Origin: Massilia rubra | GTDB lineage: Bacteria > Pseudomonadota > Gammaproteobacteria > Burkholderiales > Burkholderiaceae_D | NCBI RefSeq assembly: GCF_011682065.1 | Contig: NZ_VUYU01000031.1 | Location: 1-64,000 of the forward strand | Direction: 5' to 3' | DNA: 64,000 bases | Made by a program: the position numbers and the translations under genes | In this document: piece after piece, positions 7,868-17,123 of the stretch | Position numbering within the stretch: position 1 is the stretch's first letter | Layout of the letters: every line of letters begins with the position of its first letter | Notes under the pieces: generated by a model | The model's input: the letters and a program-made list of their open reading frames with translations, nothing else | What the model was told of the DNA's origin: nothing | Databases searched by the model: none

Positions 7868-8268
7868 GGCTGCACCAGGGTCGTGGTGATGTCGGTCGTC
7901 ACGCCGGTCATCAATTTTTGGATCGGGCATTTTTCGGCGGCGGCCAGCAGGTCGGCGCGCTGCGCGTCGGACAGCTCGCCACCGAATCGCAAGGCGGCGG
8001 AGAGGCGGTACACGCCCTTGCGCTCGTCGCTGGCGTCGCGCTCGATGCTCACTTCGATGTCTTCGACCGGAATGCCCTTGCGCTTGGCGTACCAGACCAC
8101 CGTGAGGGCCTTGCAGGCGCCCAGGGCGGCGTCGTACAGGTCGTGCGGCGACGGGCCGGCATCGGCCCCGCCCTCTTCGACCGAGCCGTCGGCCGGAATC
8201 AGGTGGTTGCGCACGTGGACGATATGGCGCATCGGTTGCGACAGATCGCGCTTGACGGTAATGGTCAT
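7864..8268 (-). CDS. OsmC family peroxiredoxin-like protein
   Basis: A 134-residue OsmC/Ohr-fold protein. The two family cysteines are present, in LGACKALTV and in EKCPIQKL, and would form the reactive Cys pair that reduces organic peroxides with a thiol donor. The segment PSPHDLYDAALGACKA is typical of the OsmC-like rather than the Ohr branch. It is the first gene of the OsmC-pirin-small-peptide operon. The 140 bp upstream contain only a GC-rich stem (8373-8391). Confidence 0.9.
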   Translation of the reverse strand: MTITVKRDLSQPMRHIVHVRNHLIPADGSVEEGGADAGPSPHDLYDAALGACKALTVVWYAKRKGIPVEDIEVSIERDASDERKGVYRLSAALRFGGELSDAQRADLLAAAEKCPIQKLMTGVTTDITTTLVQP

Positions 8269-8408
8269 GGGTTTCCTTCTGGATCAGGGTGGGTGTTGGC
8301 GGAATTTACACCCTTTCGCGGCATTGCGCATCCCACGGAATGGGGGGATGGCGCGAAAATCCGGTCGACATCGAGCGGCGTGGCGCCGCTCTTGCGCACT
8401 GCCCGGGA

Positions 8409-10559
8409 CTACTTCAGCTTGAGTTTATCGGGGCCGCCGAAAAAGCAGTAGGGACAGACCTGCTTGCGGTGCTTGGCGATATCGGCGAGCTTGAAGGGCA
8501 GCGTATCGAAGTAGTTCAGTTGGTCCTTGCCTAGGTCGGGACTGTAGGCATCGGCGAAGCGGCAGCGCTTGGCGGGATCGGTGTAATGGATTTTGCTGAG
8601 CCGGTCGGTCACGACCCAGCCCAGGGCCTGGCGCTTGGGGTCGTTCTGTTTTTCCGAATAGCCCGGATAAAAAACGGTGTGCTGCCAGCGCACGTAAGGA
8701 TGCGTCCGGTCCAGCCTGTCCTCTTTGGCAATCCGCAGTTCCTGGTTAAACAGCTCCTGGGTCCATCCGCCCCACGGACGATAGATGCGGCAGCGGACGA
8801 TGAAACCGGTGTAGCTCGCCAGCGCGGCCGAGCTATGGTTGATCGAGACGTGCAGCGGATCGGCGACACTGGCGATGTCGACATCCGATTCGGCGATCGG
8901 ATTACCAGTATCGTTGGCATAGACCCGCCATTGGATGCGTACCCGCGGATCGAAGCGGTTATACAGCTCGCCGCCATTTTCCATGATGACGTCGATCGCT
9001 TCGCTTCTCCTGGCGGACCAGGTATCGTTCACCACAGGCGCGTAGGCCGGGCCGTTGTTACCCTGGATATGGATATACGACTGCTTGAATTGTTCCTCGA
9101 AATGAAACCAGGCGCTCATGCTGTCGGGGCGAACGACGACATCGTCGAGCGTGAACGCAAAGGTGGGGCCTTTGGTTCCGGGCAAAGTGAACCCGATGAT
9201 GCCCTTGAAGCCCGACACGGCATCGAACACGCCGCTCGACAAACCGCTTTCGGCGTTTTCGAGCACGCTGCCGACGACGGCCGAGACGACCGTTTCGAGC
9301 AGCATCACCACCACCAGGCTCGCGCCGCTCGTGGGCCACGCCAGCAACACCCCGACCACGCCGATCACGCCCTGCAATGCGGTCAACCACGCCGGCTGGC
9401 TGATGTCCACGTCGAAGCTCTCGGCGGTGACGCCGTCGGCGCTGGCATAGCTCATCAGGTACTGCGTATTGCCTTCCATGTAGGTGTGGACGATGCGCAG
9501 CTTGAGCGCAAAGTCGACATGCACGGCGATGGCGCTGAAACTGCTGGCGATACCGGTGACCTCGATGACGTCGTGGCCCAGCACGACGTCGATCGCATTG
9601 AGCGATGTCAGCGAAACCGCCGACGGCTCGTACACGGTATTGTATGGATTGTTGATCTGCCTGATGGCGCCCGAAATACCCTCAAACTTGGATTGCTCGA
9701 AGCGCGAAAACAGTTCGTAGCGGCCGCTGTGCAGGAACAGGTCGTTCAGGATCACGCTATTGATCGAGACCGCGACGCCGGTCTTGTGCGGGCCTTTCTG
9801 GCGCAGGGTGGTGCCGCTCCAGACGGTATCGTAGAACGGCACCCCGTAGTCGTCGTCACCCGTGTGGGCCGCCTGCTGCAGGGTTTTTTTGAAGCCCTTG
9901 TCGGTCGGCGCCAGGTTCATGTCCACCAGCTTGCTCGCATCGCCCTGGCCGAAACCGGCGATATCGACGCCCAGATTGAGCGAACCCTGCGTAATCAGGA
10001 CGCCGAGCGCGGAAATCACATAGGCGCGACGGGTAAATGGTTCGAGCAGTGGTGGTGTAAACAGAAATTGCTTCGGATCCTGCGTGACCGCCCCCCTGAT
10101 CGCGAAAGAGGTCAGCAGGCTGTTGCCCACGATATTGCCGTAGACGGGATTCGGATCGGTGCCTGAAATGAAGGTGCTGCCGGACGAGACGACCACGACG
10201 CGTTCGGTGTCCAGGCCAAACTGGATCGCTTGGCTCTTGTCATCGACCAGCCGCACGACCGGCATGCTGATCCGGGCCTTGACGCTGATCACGCAGCCCA
10301 GGGTAGGAAGTCCGGGGCCGGAAAAGGTGAGCGGCCCCACCAGCTCGATATCGGCGAAAACGAGATTGTTGGGGTTGTCGATCAGATCGAGCATGGGCTC
10401 GACCAGCACCAGATCGAAGGCCACGGTATTGGCGCCATGGGCCACCGAATTTTTCAGGCGCACCTGCATCAGGTTATTCACATATGCCGCGTGAATGAAC
10501 GCCTGTAGCGCTTTTGCGCTGATGCTTAATGCTGCCGCAAACCCCGCATGCAAGGCCAT
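8409..10559 (-). CDS. Large protein of unknown function, paralogue A (CPYCFFGGPDK tail)
   Basis: A 716-residue protein from ATG 10559, the start that aligns with its paralogue (MALHAGFAAALS). A GTG at 10635-10637 would add 26 residues but would read through a terminator hairpin, so it is rejected. The N-terminal 200 residues look beta-rich (repeated V-x-V-x patterns around LVGPLTFSGPG). Near the middle there is an Ala/Val-rich hydrophobic patch (GVIGVVGVLLAWPTSGASLV). The last 110 residues are the most conserved part (KIHYTDPAKRCRFADAY then CPYCFFGGPDK) and hold a C-x2-C pair. I recognise no family; the N-terminus could be a lipid-binding (TULIP/P47-like) fold, which is a guess. Confidence 0.75.
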   Translation of the reverse strand: MALHAGFAAALSISAKALQAFIHAAYVNNLMQVRLKNSVAHGANTVAFDLVLVEPMLDLIDNPNNLVFADIELVGPLTFSGPGLPTLGCVISVKARISMPVVRLVDDKSQAIQFGLDTERVVVVSSGSTFISGTDPNPVYGNIVGNSLLTSFAIRGAVTQDPKQFLFTPPLLEPFTRRAYVISALGVLITQGSLNLGVDIAGFGQGDASKLVDMNLAPTDKGFKKTLQQAAHTGDDDYGVPFYDTVWSGTTLRQKGPHKTGVAVSINSVILNDLFLHSGRYELFSRFEQSKFEGISGAIRQINNPYNTVYEPSAVSLTSLNAIDVVLGHDVIEVTGIASSFSAIAVHVDFALKLRIVHTYMEGNTQYLMSYASADGVTAESFDVDISQPAWLTALQGVIGVVGVLLAWPTSGASLVVVMLLETVVSAVVGSVLENAESGLSSGVFDAVSGFKGIIGFTLPGTKGPTFAFTLDDVVVRPDSMSAWFHFEEQFKQSYIHIQGNNGPAYAPVVNDTWSARRSEAIDVIMENGGELYNRFDPRVRIQWRVYANDTGNPIAESDVDIASVADPLHVSINHSSAALASYTGFIVRCRIYRPWGGWTQELFNQELRIAKEDRLDRTHPYVRWQHTVFYPGYSEKQNDPKRQALGWVVTDRLSKIHYTDPAKRCRFADAYSPDLGKDQLNYFDTLPFKLADIAKHRKQVCPYCFFGGPDKLKLK

Positions 10560-10577
10560 ATCAGGAAGCCCTATCGC

Positions 10578-10609
10578 AAAAAGGACCATCCCGCCAGAAG
10601 GCGGGATGG
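10578..10609 (-). terminator. Terminator between the two large paralogues
   Basis: On the minus strand CCATCCCGCC pairs perfectly with GGCGGGATGG around TTCT, followed by TCCTTTTT. It ends the 10803-12992 transcript and lies just 19 bp before the ATG of the next paralogue, so it could also act as an attenuator for that gene. Confidence 0.7.
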
Positions 10610-10802
10610 GTGGAAGACGATTGAGTGTCACACGCACGGGTACCTGACCCGAGCCGTAAAGGAGAGCAGCGCACCGTAGTAGGCCAGTCTACAATTTTTC
10701 CCACGGGTTCTTTCGAGACCCGGACGTTTCCGATTTCATAATCGCATTCCGGGTGGTGAATGTCAAAACATTAATCTGATATTTTTCGCCTTTTCCGCAA
10801 CA

Positions 10803-12992
10803 TCATTTGAGTATCTTTTTGTCCGGCCCGCCAAAAAAACAATAGGGGCAAACCAGCTTGCGATGCTGCGCTATGTGAGCAATATCGAACGGCAAAACGT
10901 CATGGTAAATCAGGTCGTCCTTGCCAAGCTCGGGGGTGTAGGCGTCCGCGAAGCGGCAGCGCTTGGCCGGATCGGTGTAATGGATTTTGCTCTTGCGTTC
11001 AGCCACCACCCAGCCGGTCGCGTGCCGCTTGTCCATCTGGTCGAGCGGCGCCGAAAAACCGGGGTAATACGCCACATGGTTCCAGTGCACGTAGCGGTGG
11101 GTGCGATTGAGCCGGTCGGTGATCCTGACGGCCATCTCCTGGCTGAACAATTCATCGGTCGAGGCGTCCCACGGGCGGTAGATGCGGCAGCGGATGATGA
11201 AGCTGTCGTATTTGCCCAGTGCCGGCGAGGCATGATCGACGCTCACTTGCGCGTTCGCGGCGTTGAACGGCAGATCGGTATCGACCAGCACCACCGCGGA
11301 AGGGCCGGCCAACACCTTCCAGGCGATCCGCACCTGGGTGTCGTGGACGTTATGGAGCGGTTCCGGGGTACTGAAACGCACCACGATCTGGCTCAGTTCG
11401 CTCGAAGGCCAATCCAGGTGCTCGACTTTCCCCGTGCTGGTGTAGTTGGGGAATCTCGTGACATAGATGCGCGCGCCGGCCGCGCTGCGTTCCAGCTTGA
11501 ACCATGCCGTCATGGCCCCCGGCCGCAGCAGGACGTCGTCGCAGCGCAGGGTGAAGGTCGGCCCGCTGGTCTTTGGCAAGGTAAACTGGATGGCCGTGTG
11601 AAAACCGGACAGGGAATCGAGGACCGCCGGCATCAGGTCGTCCTGGGAGGCGCCAAGCAGGTTGCCGACCACGGCGCCGACAACCGTCGCCGCCACCGCC
11701 GACACGGCAAGATTGACCGCGCCGTCGTGCGGGGCGAGCATGATCCCGCTCGCGATCCCCATGGCATGGATGAAGCCGAGCCAGACCGGCGAATCGAGAT
11801 CGACGTCGTAGATTTCCCCGGTGATGCCGTCGGCATTCGCATAGCGCATGACAAAACTGGTATCGCCATCGAAATACGTATGCACGATGCGCGCTTTGAG
11901 GGAAAAACCGACATGCACCGGCAAGACCTCGAAATTGCCGCCCGTGCCGCTGATCGTCAGGATGTCCTGGCCGAACACGATCTTCAAGGCATTCAGTGCG
12001 GTGAGCTGCAAGGTCGATGGCTCGAAGCTCTTCTTGGGGAATTTGCCGATCAACTGCAAGAGCGCAGTTTGCACCTGAGCATATTTTTGCCCTTCAAAGG
12101 TGGCCATGACCTGCGAACGTCCCAGCTGGTCGAACATGCGCTGGAAAGCCATTTCGTGCAGGCTCACCGCGGCATCGGTCTTGTGCGCCCCGGCGGTGCG
12201 TAACTTCGACGCCGTCCATTGGGTGTCATACAGGGGGGTGCCGTATTCGTCGTCGTCCGTGTGTACGGATTGCAACAGGGTCTTTTTCCATCCTTTCGGT
12301 GTCGACACGCGATTCAGATCGACCAACTGGGCGGCGTCGCCCTGGAAGTACAACTCCTGCACGTCGACCCCGATGTTGAGCGAGTCGGCCGACACGCGCA
12401 CGGAGATGCTGTCCTTCTTGCTGCCCAGAGGCCCCAGCGTGTAGCCGAGCCGGACGAAATGGGCGAGCTGGGGCGGCGTCAGAAGCACTGTCGGCATCGC
12501 CCTCGCGATCACGCCCGAGAGCATTCCCCCGTTCAGCGGGCTTAATATGGATGAGGGATACACCGAAGAGACCTGGTCGGCGCCGATCACGGCCAGATCG
12601 TAGGTCAGCATGCCAAGGCTGCTCATCTTCAGCCCGAAGTGCAGCGCATTGCCGTTCGGCCGGATGGCGGCCACTTCACAGGTAGCCGTCAGCTTCACGC
12701 GCACGTTCACGCTACGGGTGGGCTTGTTTTCGCCGCTGCAGGTGAGCGTGCCGGCCAGGTCCATCGCCAGGATGACATGTTTGCCCGCGTTCGCTTGCAG
12801 CGTGATGCGCGGCTCGGCCTGGAACAAGTCGTAATCGACCGTATACTCGCTCAGATCGCTCTGGGCGACGCCGTGCGCTCCGCCCTTGATACGTCCGAGC
12901 ACAATATTGTTGACGTAGCCGGCATGGATAAACGACTGCAGCACGTCCTTGGTGAAACTGAGCGCCGCGGCAAAGCCAGCATGCAGTGCCAT
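10803..12992 (-). CDS. Large protein of unknown function, paralogue B (CPYCFFGGPDK tail)
   Basis: A 729-residue protein homologous over its whole length to 8409-10559, with the same opening (MALHAGFAAALSFTKDVLQS), the same central hydrophobic region, and the same tail (KIHYTDPAKRCRFADAYTPE then CPYCFFGGPDK). ATG 12992 follows GGGAG. Identity is highest in the last 110 residues and in short blocks (HTDDDEYGTPLYDT versus HTGDDDYGVPFYDT), and lower in the N-terminal half, so this is an old duplication. No signal peptide is seen. Function unknown; the conserved Cys pair could bind metal. Confidence 0.75.
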   Translation of the reverse strand: MALHAGFAAALSFTKDVLQSFIHAGYVNNIVLGRIKGGAHGVAQSDLSEYTVDYDLFQAEPRITLQANAGKHVILAMDLAGTLTCSGENKPTRSVNVRVKLTATCEVAAIRPNGNALHFGLKMSSLGMLTYDLAVIGADQVSSVYPSSILSPLNGGMLSGVIARAMPTVLLTPPQLAHFVRLGYTLGPLGSKKDSISVRVSADSLNIGVDVQELYFQGDAAQLVDLNRVSTPKGWKKTLLQSVHTDDDEYGTPLYDTQWTASKLRTAGAHKTDAAVSLHEMAFQRMFDQLGRSQVMATFEGQKYAQVQTALLQLIGKFPKKSFEPSTLQLTALNALKIVFGQDILTISGTGGNFEVLPVHVGFSLKARIVHTYFDGDTSFVMRYANADGITGEIYDVDLDSPVWLGFIHAMGIASGIMLAPHDGAVNLAVSAVAATVVGAVVGNLLGASQDDLMPAVLDSLSGFHTAIQFTLPKTSGPTFTLRCDDVLLRPGAMTAWFKLERSAAGARIYVTRFPNYTSTGKVEHLDWPSSELSQIVVRFSTPEPLHNVHDTQVRIAWKVLAGPSAVVLVDTDLPFNAANAQVSVDHASPALGKYDSFIIRCRIYRPWDASTDELFSQEMAVRITDRLNRTHRYVHWNHVAYYPGFSAPLDQMDKRHATGWVVAERKSKIHYTDPAKRCRFADAYTPELGKDDLIYHDVLPFDIAHIAQHRKLVCPYCFFGGPDKKILK

Positions 12993-13288
12993 AATGGAAG
13001 TCTCCCTGGAAGCGATTCAATTGCAGTCGTGGCAAAGCGGCCGGCGACGATCCAACCGTCAACGCCTGGCCGTCCCATAGCGAAATAGCAATGTATCACT
13101 TAATCTTCTATGGCGATATCAGCAATTTTCCCGGCGGGCGCGCAATGGAGAATGGGTGCGCCCCGAAACCCGACGATAGCGGTAGACGCACGGCAAAGTC
13201 ATCGCTGCCCTGGCGCGAACAGCATGCGCTCAGGTCGCGGTCGAACGTGAAGTCGCTGGCAGCGCAGTCAATTCGATCACGCCTATTA
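12993..13288. other. Intergenic, no gene seen
   Basis: About 300 bp between paralogue B and a MITE-like element. Short reading frames exist but none has a ribosome-binding site or a recognisable product. Paralogue B's promoter must lie here; no clear hexamers were found. Confidence 0.5.
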
Positions 13289-13448
13289 AGAGCCTATTCT
13301 TGTAGGCAAGGCGCCGCTTGCTGCCGGCCCCTCGGAAGCGGGGACGGCGTTGCTCGTCGTAGCATGGCTAGCCATGCGTCCTCCTCCCGCCTTGTCCGCG
13401 CTCCCGCTGGACCGGCATCCAGCTACGCTCCCTACAAGAATAGGCTCT
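13289..13448. mobile_element. MITE-like element, family 1, copy 1
   Basis: A 160-bp element bounded by 18-bp perfect inverted repeats AGAGCCTATTCTTGTAGG / CCTACAAGAATAGGCTCT. The interior carries the palindrome GCATGGCTAGCCATGC followed by CCTCCTC, which is also inside the copy at 34032-34237. It encodes no protein and so would need a transposase in trans. It ends 66 bp before the start codon of the PEP-CTERM gene. Confidence 0.75.
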
Positions 13449-13513
13449 AAGCAAGCGATAAAATATTGACTATAATGCAACCTCACCAACGTGCTTACTT
13501 CGAGGCCTTCCCT

Positions 13514-14326
13514 ATGATACAACGCGCTTTTGCACTCCCCTTCGCCGCGCTGCTCGCTGTCGCGCCTATGCAGGCGCATGCCGATTTTTCGGCTAGCGCG
13601 ACAATGTCCAACATCCGCTTTACGCTCACCGATCTGAACCTGGACGACGGCATCGCACCGTCGCTGGTTCCCAAGCTCGACGGCGGCGCGGTGACGCGCG
13701 ATTTTTCGACTTGGTACGAGGACAATGATGCTCGCACATACCAATCATTTTCCGCCGATCCGGCGTATTTCGACGCGCGCACGGTCGCTTTCGATACCCC
13801 CACGGCAGGCCCCAAACCCAACCGCGTCACCGGCTCGGTCAGCATCGGCGGAGACTCGTTCGATCACTTCGCGCTTGCCGCCAATGCAACGGTCGCCGGG
13901 ACCCGCCAGCGCACCGCTGGTGCGGGAGCGCTGCTGGTTCGCTCGTTTACGCTCTCGCCCAACACCGCCGTGACGATCACGATGGATGTCAACGTACTTT
14001 CCGGCAAAACCAATGCCAACTTCAACGGGTATGGCACCTCCAGCGCCTCTTTCTGGATTGGTAACGGGGCAGTCGAGCGCGCGGCGCATGCGGTCGAGTC
14101 CCTCTACCAGGGCTCGGGTACGCCGGGGCTGCGGACCATGAGCACGACCTATGAAAGCCAACTGGGGGAAACGTCGGTTGACGCGTACTTCTGGGTCACC
14201 GCGTATGCCTGGGAAAACGGCAACGGCATGCCCCTGCCCGTGCCTGAGCCCGAAACCTATGCGATGTTGCTGGTCGGTCTGGGGATGATTACATGGCGCC
14301 AACAACGGCGCCGGCTCGGCCGCTAA
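13514..14326 (+). CDS. PEP-CTERM sorting-domain protein
   Basis: A 270-residue exported protein. ATG 13514 is preceded by CGAGG at 8 nt, with a signal peptide ending MQAHA. The C-terminus has the full PEP-CTERM signal: VPEPETYAMLLVGLGMI followed by an Arg-rich tail. Such proteins are cut and surface-anchored or released by an exosortase/XrtA system linked to exopolysaccharide; that machinery is not in this window. The body (about 210 residues) is beta-rich without a domain I know. A TATAAT at 13471-13476 just after the MITE-like element is a possible -10, with no good -35. Confidence 0.88.
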   Translation: MIQRAFALPFAALLAVAPMQAHADFSASATMSNIRFTLTDLNLDDGIAPSLVPKLDGGAVTRDFSTWYEDNDARTYQSFSADPAYFDARTVAFDTPTAGPKPNRVTGSVSIGGDSFDHFALAANATVAGTRQRTAGAGALLVRSFTLSPNTAVTITMDVNVLSGKTNANFNGYGTSSASFWIGNGAVERAAHAVESLYQGSGTPGLRTMSTTYESQLGETSVDAYFWVTAYAWENGNGMPLPVPEPETYAMLLVGLGMITWRQQRRRLGR

Positions 14327-14384
14327 GAAGCGGCGCCGTGCGTCGTGCGGTTTGACGAGGCGCGGCGGCGGCGCAGTGCGCGCC

Positions 14385-14765
14385 TTACGGCACGTAGACC
14401 ATCTGGATATCGACAACGTAATCATCGCCGCTGTCGATGACTGCCAGGCCCAGCACCAGGTCGCTGCCGCCTTCGCCAACGGTCCACAGATCGACCAGGA
14501 CGTCCCAATGATGACCGGTCCACATGCAGACGGATGTATTCCAGGTGTCATCCGGAAGCGGCACCAGGGTCTCCCCGTAGCGCTCGATGTAGCCCTCGAT
14601 TTGCATCGCGGTGTTTGCCGGCACCGGCGCGACGCCCGGTACGCCGGCAGCGAGTTGATAGTCGTGGCGCACGAAGGCGTCCACAATGTTCAGGATGACA
14701 GGACGCCACGCCGAGGGAATCGGGCGCTGATTGTCGTCCTTTACTGCCGCAATTTCATCAGGCAT
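14385..14765 (-). CDS. Small DUF7668-like protein
   Basis: A 126-residue cytoplasmic protein. The C-terminal half HHWDVLVDLWTVGEGGSDLV followed by alternating acidic/hydrophobic residues ending VYVP resembles DUF7668 proteins, small alpha/beta proteins often found beside toxin or immunity genes. It lies 67 bp downstream of the kinase/FGE gene on the same strand and may be the last gene of that cluster. The family name is from memory and only moderately certain. Confidence 0.6.
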   Translation of the reverse strand: MPDEIAAVKDDNQRPIPSAWRPVILNIVDAFVRHDYQLAAGVPGVAPVPANTAMQIEGYIERYGETLVPLPDDTWNTSVCMWTGHHWDVLVDLWTVGEGGSDLVLGLAVIDSGDDYVVDIQMVYVP

Positions 14766-14832
14766 ATGATTGGTTCACTTTCTGCAATCCGCCACGCTGA
14801 CGATGGCGGTAAAACAGCGCAGGGCCGCGCGA

Positions 14833-17115
14833 TCACGGCGCGACGATATTGCGCGCCACCCGGAATCCCACGATATCGTTGCTCAGCTGCGCCGAAAACC
14901 CGTTGCGCAGCGCCGAGCGCAGATAGCGCGGGTTGTACAGCCACGAGCCGCCGCGCAGGATGCGCCGGCTCTGGTCGCCGCCCTGCTCCCAGGCGTCGCC
15001 GGTGTTCGGCGCGCCCTGGTAATTGTCGTGCACCGTGTCCTGCACCCACTCCCACACATTGCCGTGCATGTCGTACAACCCCCACGGATTGGGTGCGAAC
15101 AGCCCACCGCGCGTGGTGCCCTGGCGGTACTCGCCCTTGGGACTGCCGTTGTAGGTGTAGTTGCCGTCGTAGTTGGCCAGGCTGGTATCGATCTCGTCGC
15201 CGAAGCTGAACGCGGTTTTGGTGCCGGCGCGGCAGGCGTATTCCCACTCCGCCTCGCTCGGTAGCCGGTACACCTGGCCGGTCTGCTCGCTCAGCCAGCG
15301 CACGTACAGCTGCGCGTCATGCCAGGTCACGCCCACCACCGGATGGTCGTCGGCCTGGGCGAACCCCGGCTCGGCCCAATTGACCTCGCCGTGCGGTTGC
15401 CAGCCAGTCGCGCGCACGAACTGGCGCCACTGGCCCACCGTCACCGGAAAGCGCCCCATCGCCAGCGGTTGCTCGATGCCGACCCAGTGCTGCGGCGTTT
15501 CGCGCTCCACCCACGCTTGCTGCGAGCCGGCCCGCATCGCGATCTTGCGCTCGTGCTCCGGGGACCCCATCTGGAAGCGCCCGGTCGGCAAGAGAACCAG
15601 TTCCGGCCCGGTGCCCGTCCCGTCCAGGAAGCGGTCGCGCAGCACGCCTTCGGTATCGGCTACCTGACTGCCTTGCTCGGGCGGCTGGGCCGACGATTCG
15701 GCCACGCTGCGTTCGGCCATCTCTTCGCGCGCACGCTGCTGCTCGGCGCGATACGCCGCCACCGCCTTGGCCTGCATCGCCTTGCGCTGCTGCTCCTCGC
15801 GCGCCTTGCGTTCTGCCTCAAAGTCGGCCTCGCGCCGCTCGCGCAGCTGGCGGCTCAATGCTTCCTTGCGTTCGCGCTTGGCCGCATCGGCTTGCGCGCG
15901 GTCGATCGCCTCCTGCTCCTTGCGCTGCTTTTCCTTGAGCAGATGGGCGGCGGCGGCGGCTTCCGCCTCGGCCTTGCGCTGCACCGCCAGCTGCCTGGCG
16001 CGCACTTCTTCCTGCGCGCGCTGGGCCACCTGCTGGGCGGCGTGCGCAAGCTGTTCCTGCGCCTGTTGCGCCGCATGCTGGACCGCCAGTTCCTGCGGCG
16101 ACGGCCCGACCGCGCCGCGCAGGGCGGCCAGCAGGTCCGGCACCGTGAGCGGGCGCCGGTCCGGGTCGAACGCAAACCCGCTGCGCAGCGCATCCCATTC
16201 GCGCGCGGACAAGGCCTCGGGCCGCGGCGGCTCGTGACTGGCGCTGCGCGGACCGTCGAACGGCATGTGCCCTTCCACCATCTGGTAGATCATCACCGCC
16301 ACCGCATACACGTCGAGCGCGCGGCTCGGCTGGCGTTGCAGGGTGCCCGCTTCCGGCGCGCGGTAGCCGGCGGTGCCCGAATTACCGGGCGCTTCAAGCC
16401 CGATGCTGCTCGCGCTGCTGCGCGCACGCGCGGCGATGCCGAAGTCGAGCAGTTTGATTTCGCCCTTTTTGGTGACGAACACATTGCCCGGCTTGATATC
16501 GCGGTGCACCAGCTTGTGCTTGTCCCACGCGTACTGCAGGGCCTCGGCAATTGGCGCCAGCAGTTCCTGCACGCGCGCCAGGGTGAGTGGCCCTTCACGC
16601 GCCAGCAGGCTGTCGAGGTCCTCGCCTTCCAGGCATTCCATGATGATGAAGTAGCTCGACGTGGCCGGATCCTGCGCCCATTCGTAGACCCGCACGATGT
16701 GTTCGTGCGCCAGGCGGCGCGCCTGGGTCGCTTCTTCGATCAGCAGTTTGGCGTGGGTGGCGCTTTGCGTCAGTTGCGGCGGCAGGATCTTGAGCGCGAC
16801 CATCGCGCTGTGACCGAGTTCGGCATGCGTGGCCAGGTCCATCGCCTGCCACACCTGGCCCATGCCGCCCTGCGCAATGAGCTGTTCGAGGCGGTAGCGG
16901 CGGTTTTGCGGGCCGATCTCCTGGCCCACCATCAGCCCGATCTCGGTGCCCTGGCGGATGTGGATCGCCGGCGCCATGGGCGTGCCGCTGCCGCCGGGCG
17001 GCGCGTACTCCGCGTCCAGGATGGCGTTCTTGCGGCTGTCGAATTCCTGCTGGCTTAACAGGCCGTCTTCGTGCAGGCTGCGCAGCTCGCGGATCTTGTC
17101 TCTTGCCGTTTGCAT
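14833..17115 (-). CDS. Ser/Thr protein kinase fused to FGE-like (SUMF1) domain
   Basis: A 760-residue multidomain protein. Residues about 4-34 form a SHOCT-like helix pair (IRELRSLHEDGLLSQQEF). A Hanks-type kinase follows (about 65-340) with a Gly-rich loop AQGGMGQVW, VALKIL lysine, catalytic HRDIKPGN and DFG. Then comes an Ala/Glu/Arg/Gln-rich coiled coil (about 345-490) and an FGE-sulfatase/SUMF1-type domain (about 505-760; MGSPEHE, YRLPSEAEWEYACRAGT, WGLYDMHGNVWEWVQD, GGSW). The FGE Cys pair needed for formylglycine formation is not evident, so this domain may bind ligand or act like EgtB/PvdO relatives. ATG 17115 lies 8 bp after the upstream gene's stop, with AGGA between. Confidence 0.9.
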   Translation of the reverse strand: MQTARDKIRELRSLHEDGLLSQQEFDSRKNAILDAEYAPPGGSGTPMAPAIHIRQGTEIGLMVGQEIGPQNRRYRLEQLIAQGGMGQVWQAMDLATHAELGHSAMVALKILPPQLTQSATHAKLLIEEATQARRLAHEHIVRVYEWAQDPATSSYFIIMECLEGEDLDSLLAREGPLTLARVQELLAPIAEALQYAWDKHKLVHRDIKPGNVFVTKKGEIKLLDFGIAARARSSASSIGLEAPGNSGTAGYRAPEAGTLQRQPSRALDVYAVAVMIYQMVEGHMPFDGPRSASHEPPRPEALSAREWDALRSGFAFDPDRRPLTVPDLLAALRGAVGPSPQELAVQHAAQQAQEQLAHAAQQVAQRAQEEVRARQLAVQRKAEAEAAAAAHLLKEKQRKEQEAIDRAQADAAKRERKEALSRQLRERREADFEAERKAREEQQRKAMQAKAVAAYRAEQQRAREEMAERSVAESSAQPPEQGSQVADTEGVLRDRFLDGTGTGPELVLLPTGRFQMGSPEHERKIAMRAGSQQAWVERETPQHWVGIEQPLAMGRFPVTVGQWRQFVRATGWQPHGEVNWAEPGFAQADDHPVVGVTWHDAQLYVRWLSEQTGQVYRLPSEAEWEYACRAGTKTAFSFGDEIDTSLANYDGNYTYNGSPKGEYRQGTTRGGLFAPNPWGLYDMHGNVWEWVQDTVHDNYQGAPNTGDAWEQGGDQSRRILRGGSWLYNPRYLRSALRNGFSAQLSNDIVGFRVARNIVAP

Positions 17116-17123
17116 CTGTCCTG

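Noticed and set aside
8373-8391. GAGCGGCG-TGG-CGCCGCTC hairpin as a terminator for paralogue A
   Set aside because: Strong stem but no T tract on either strand, so termination is not supported.
15319-17058. Long plus-strand frames opposite the kinase/FGE gene
   Set aside because: No ribosome-binding site or known domain, and the opposite strand encodes intact kinase and FGE-like motifs.
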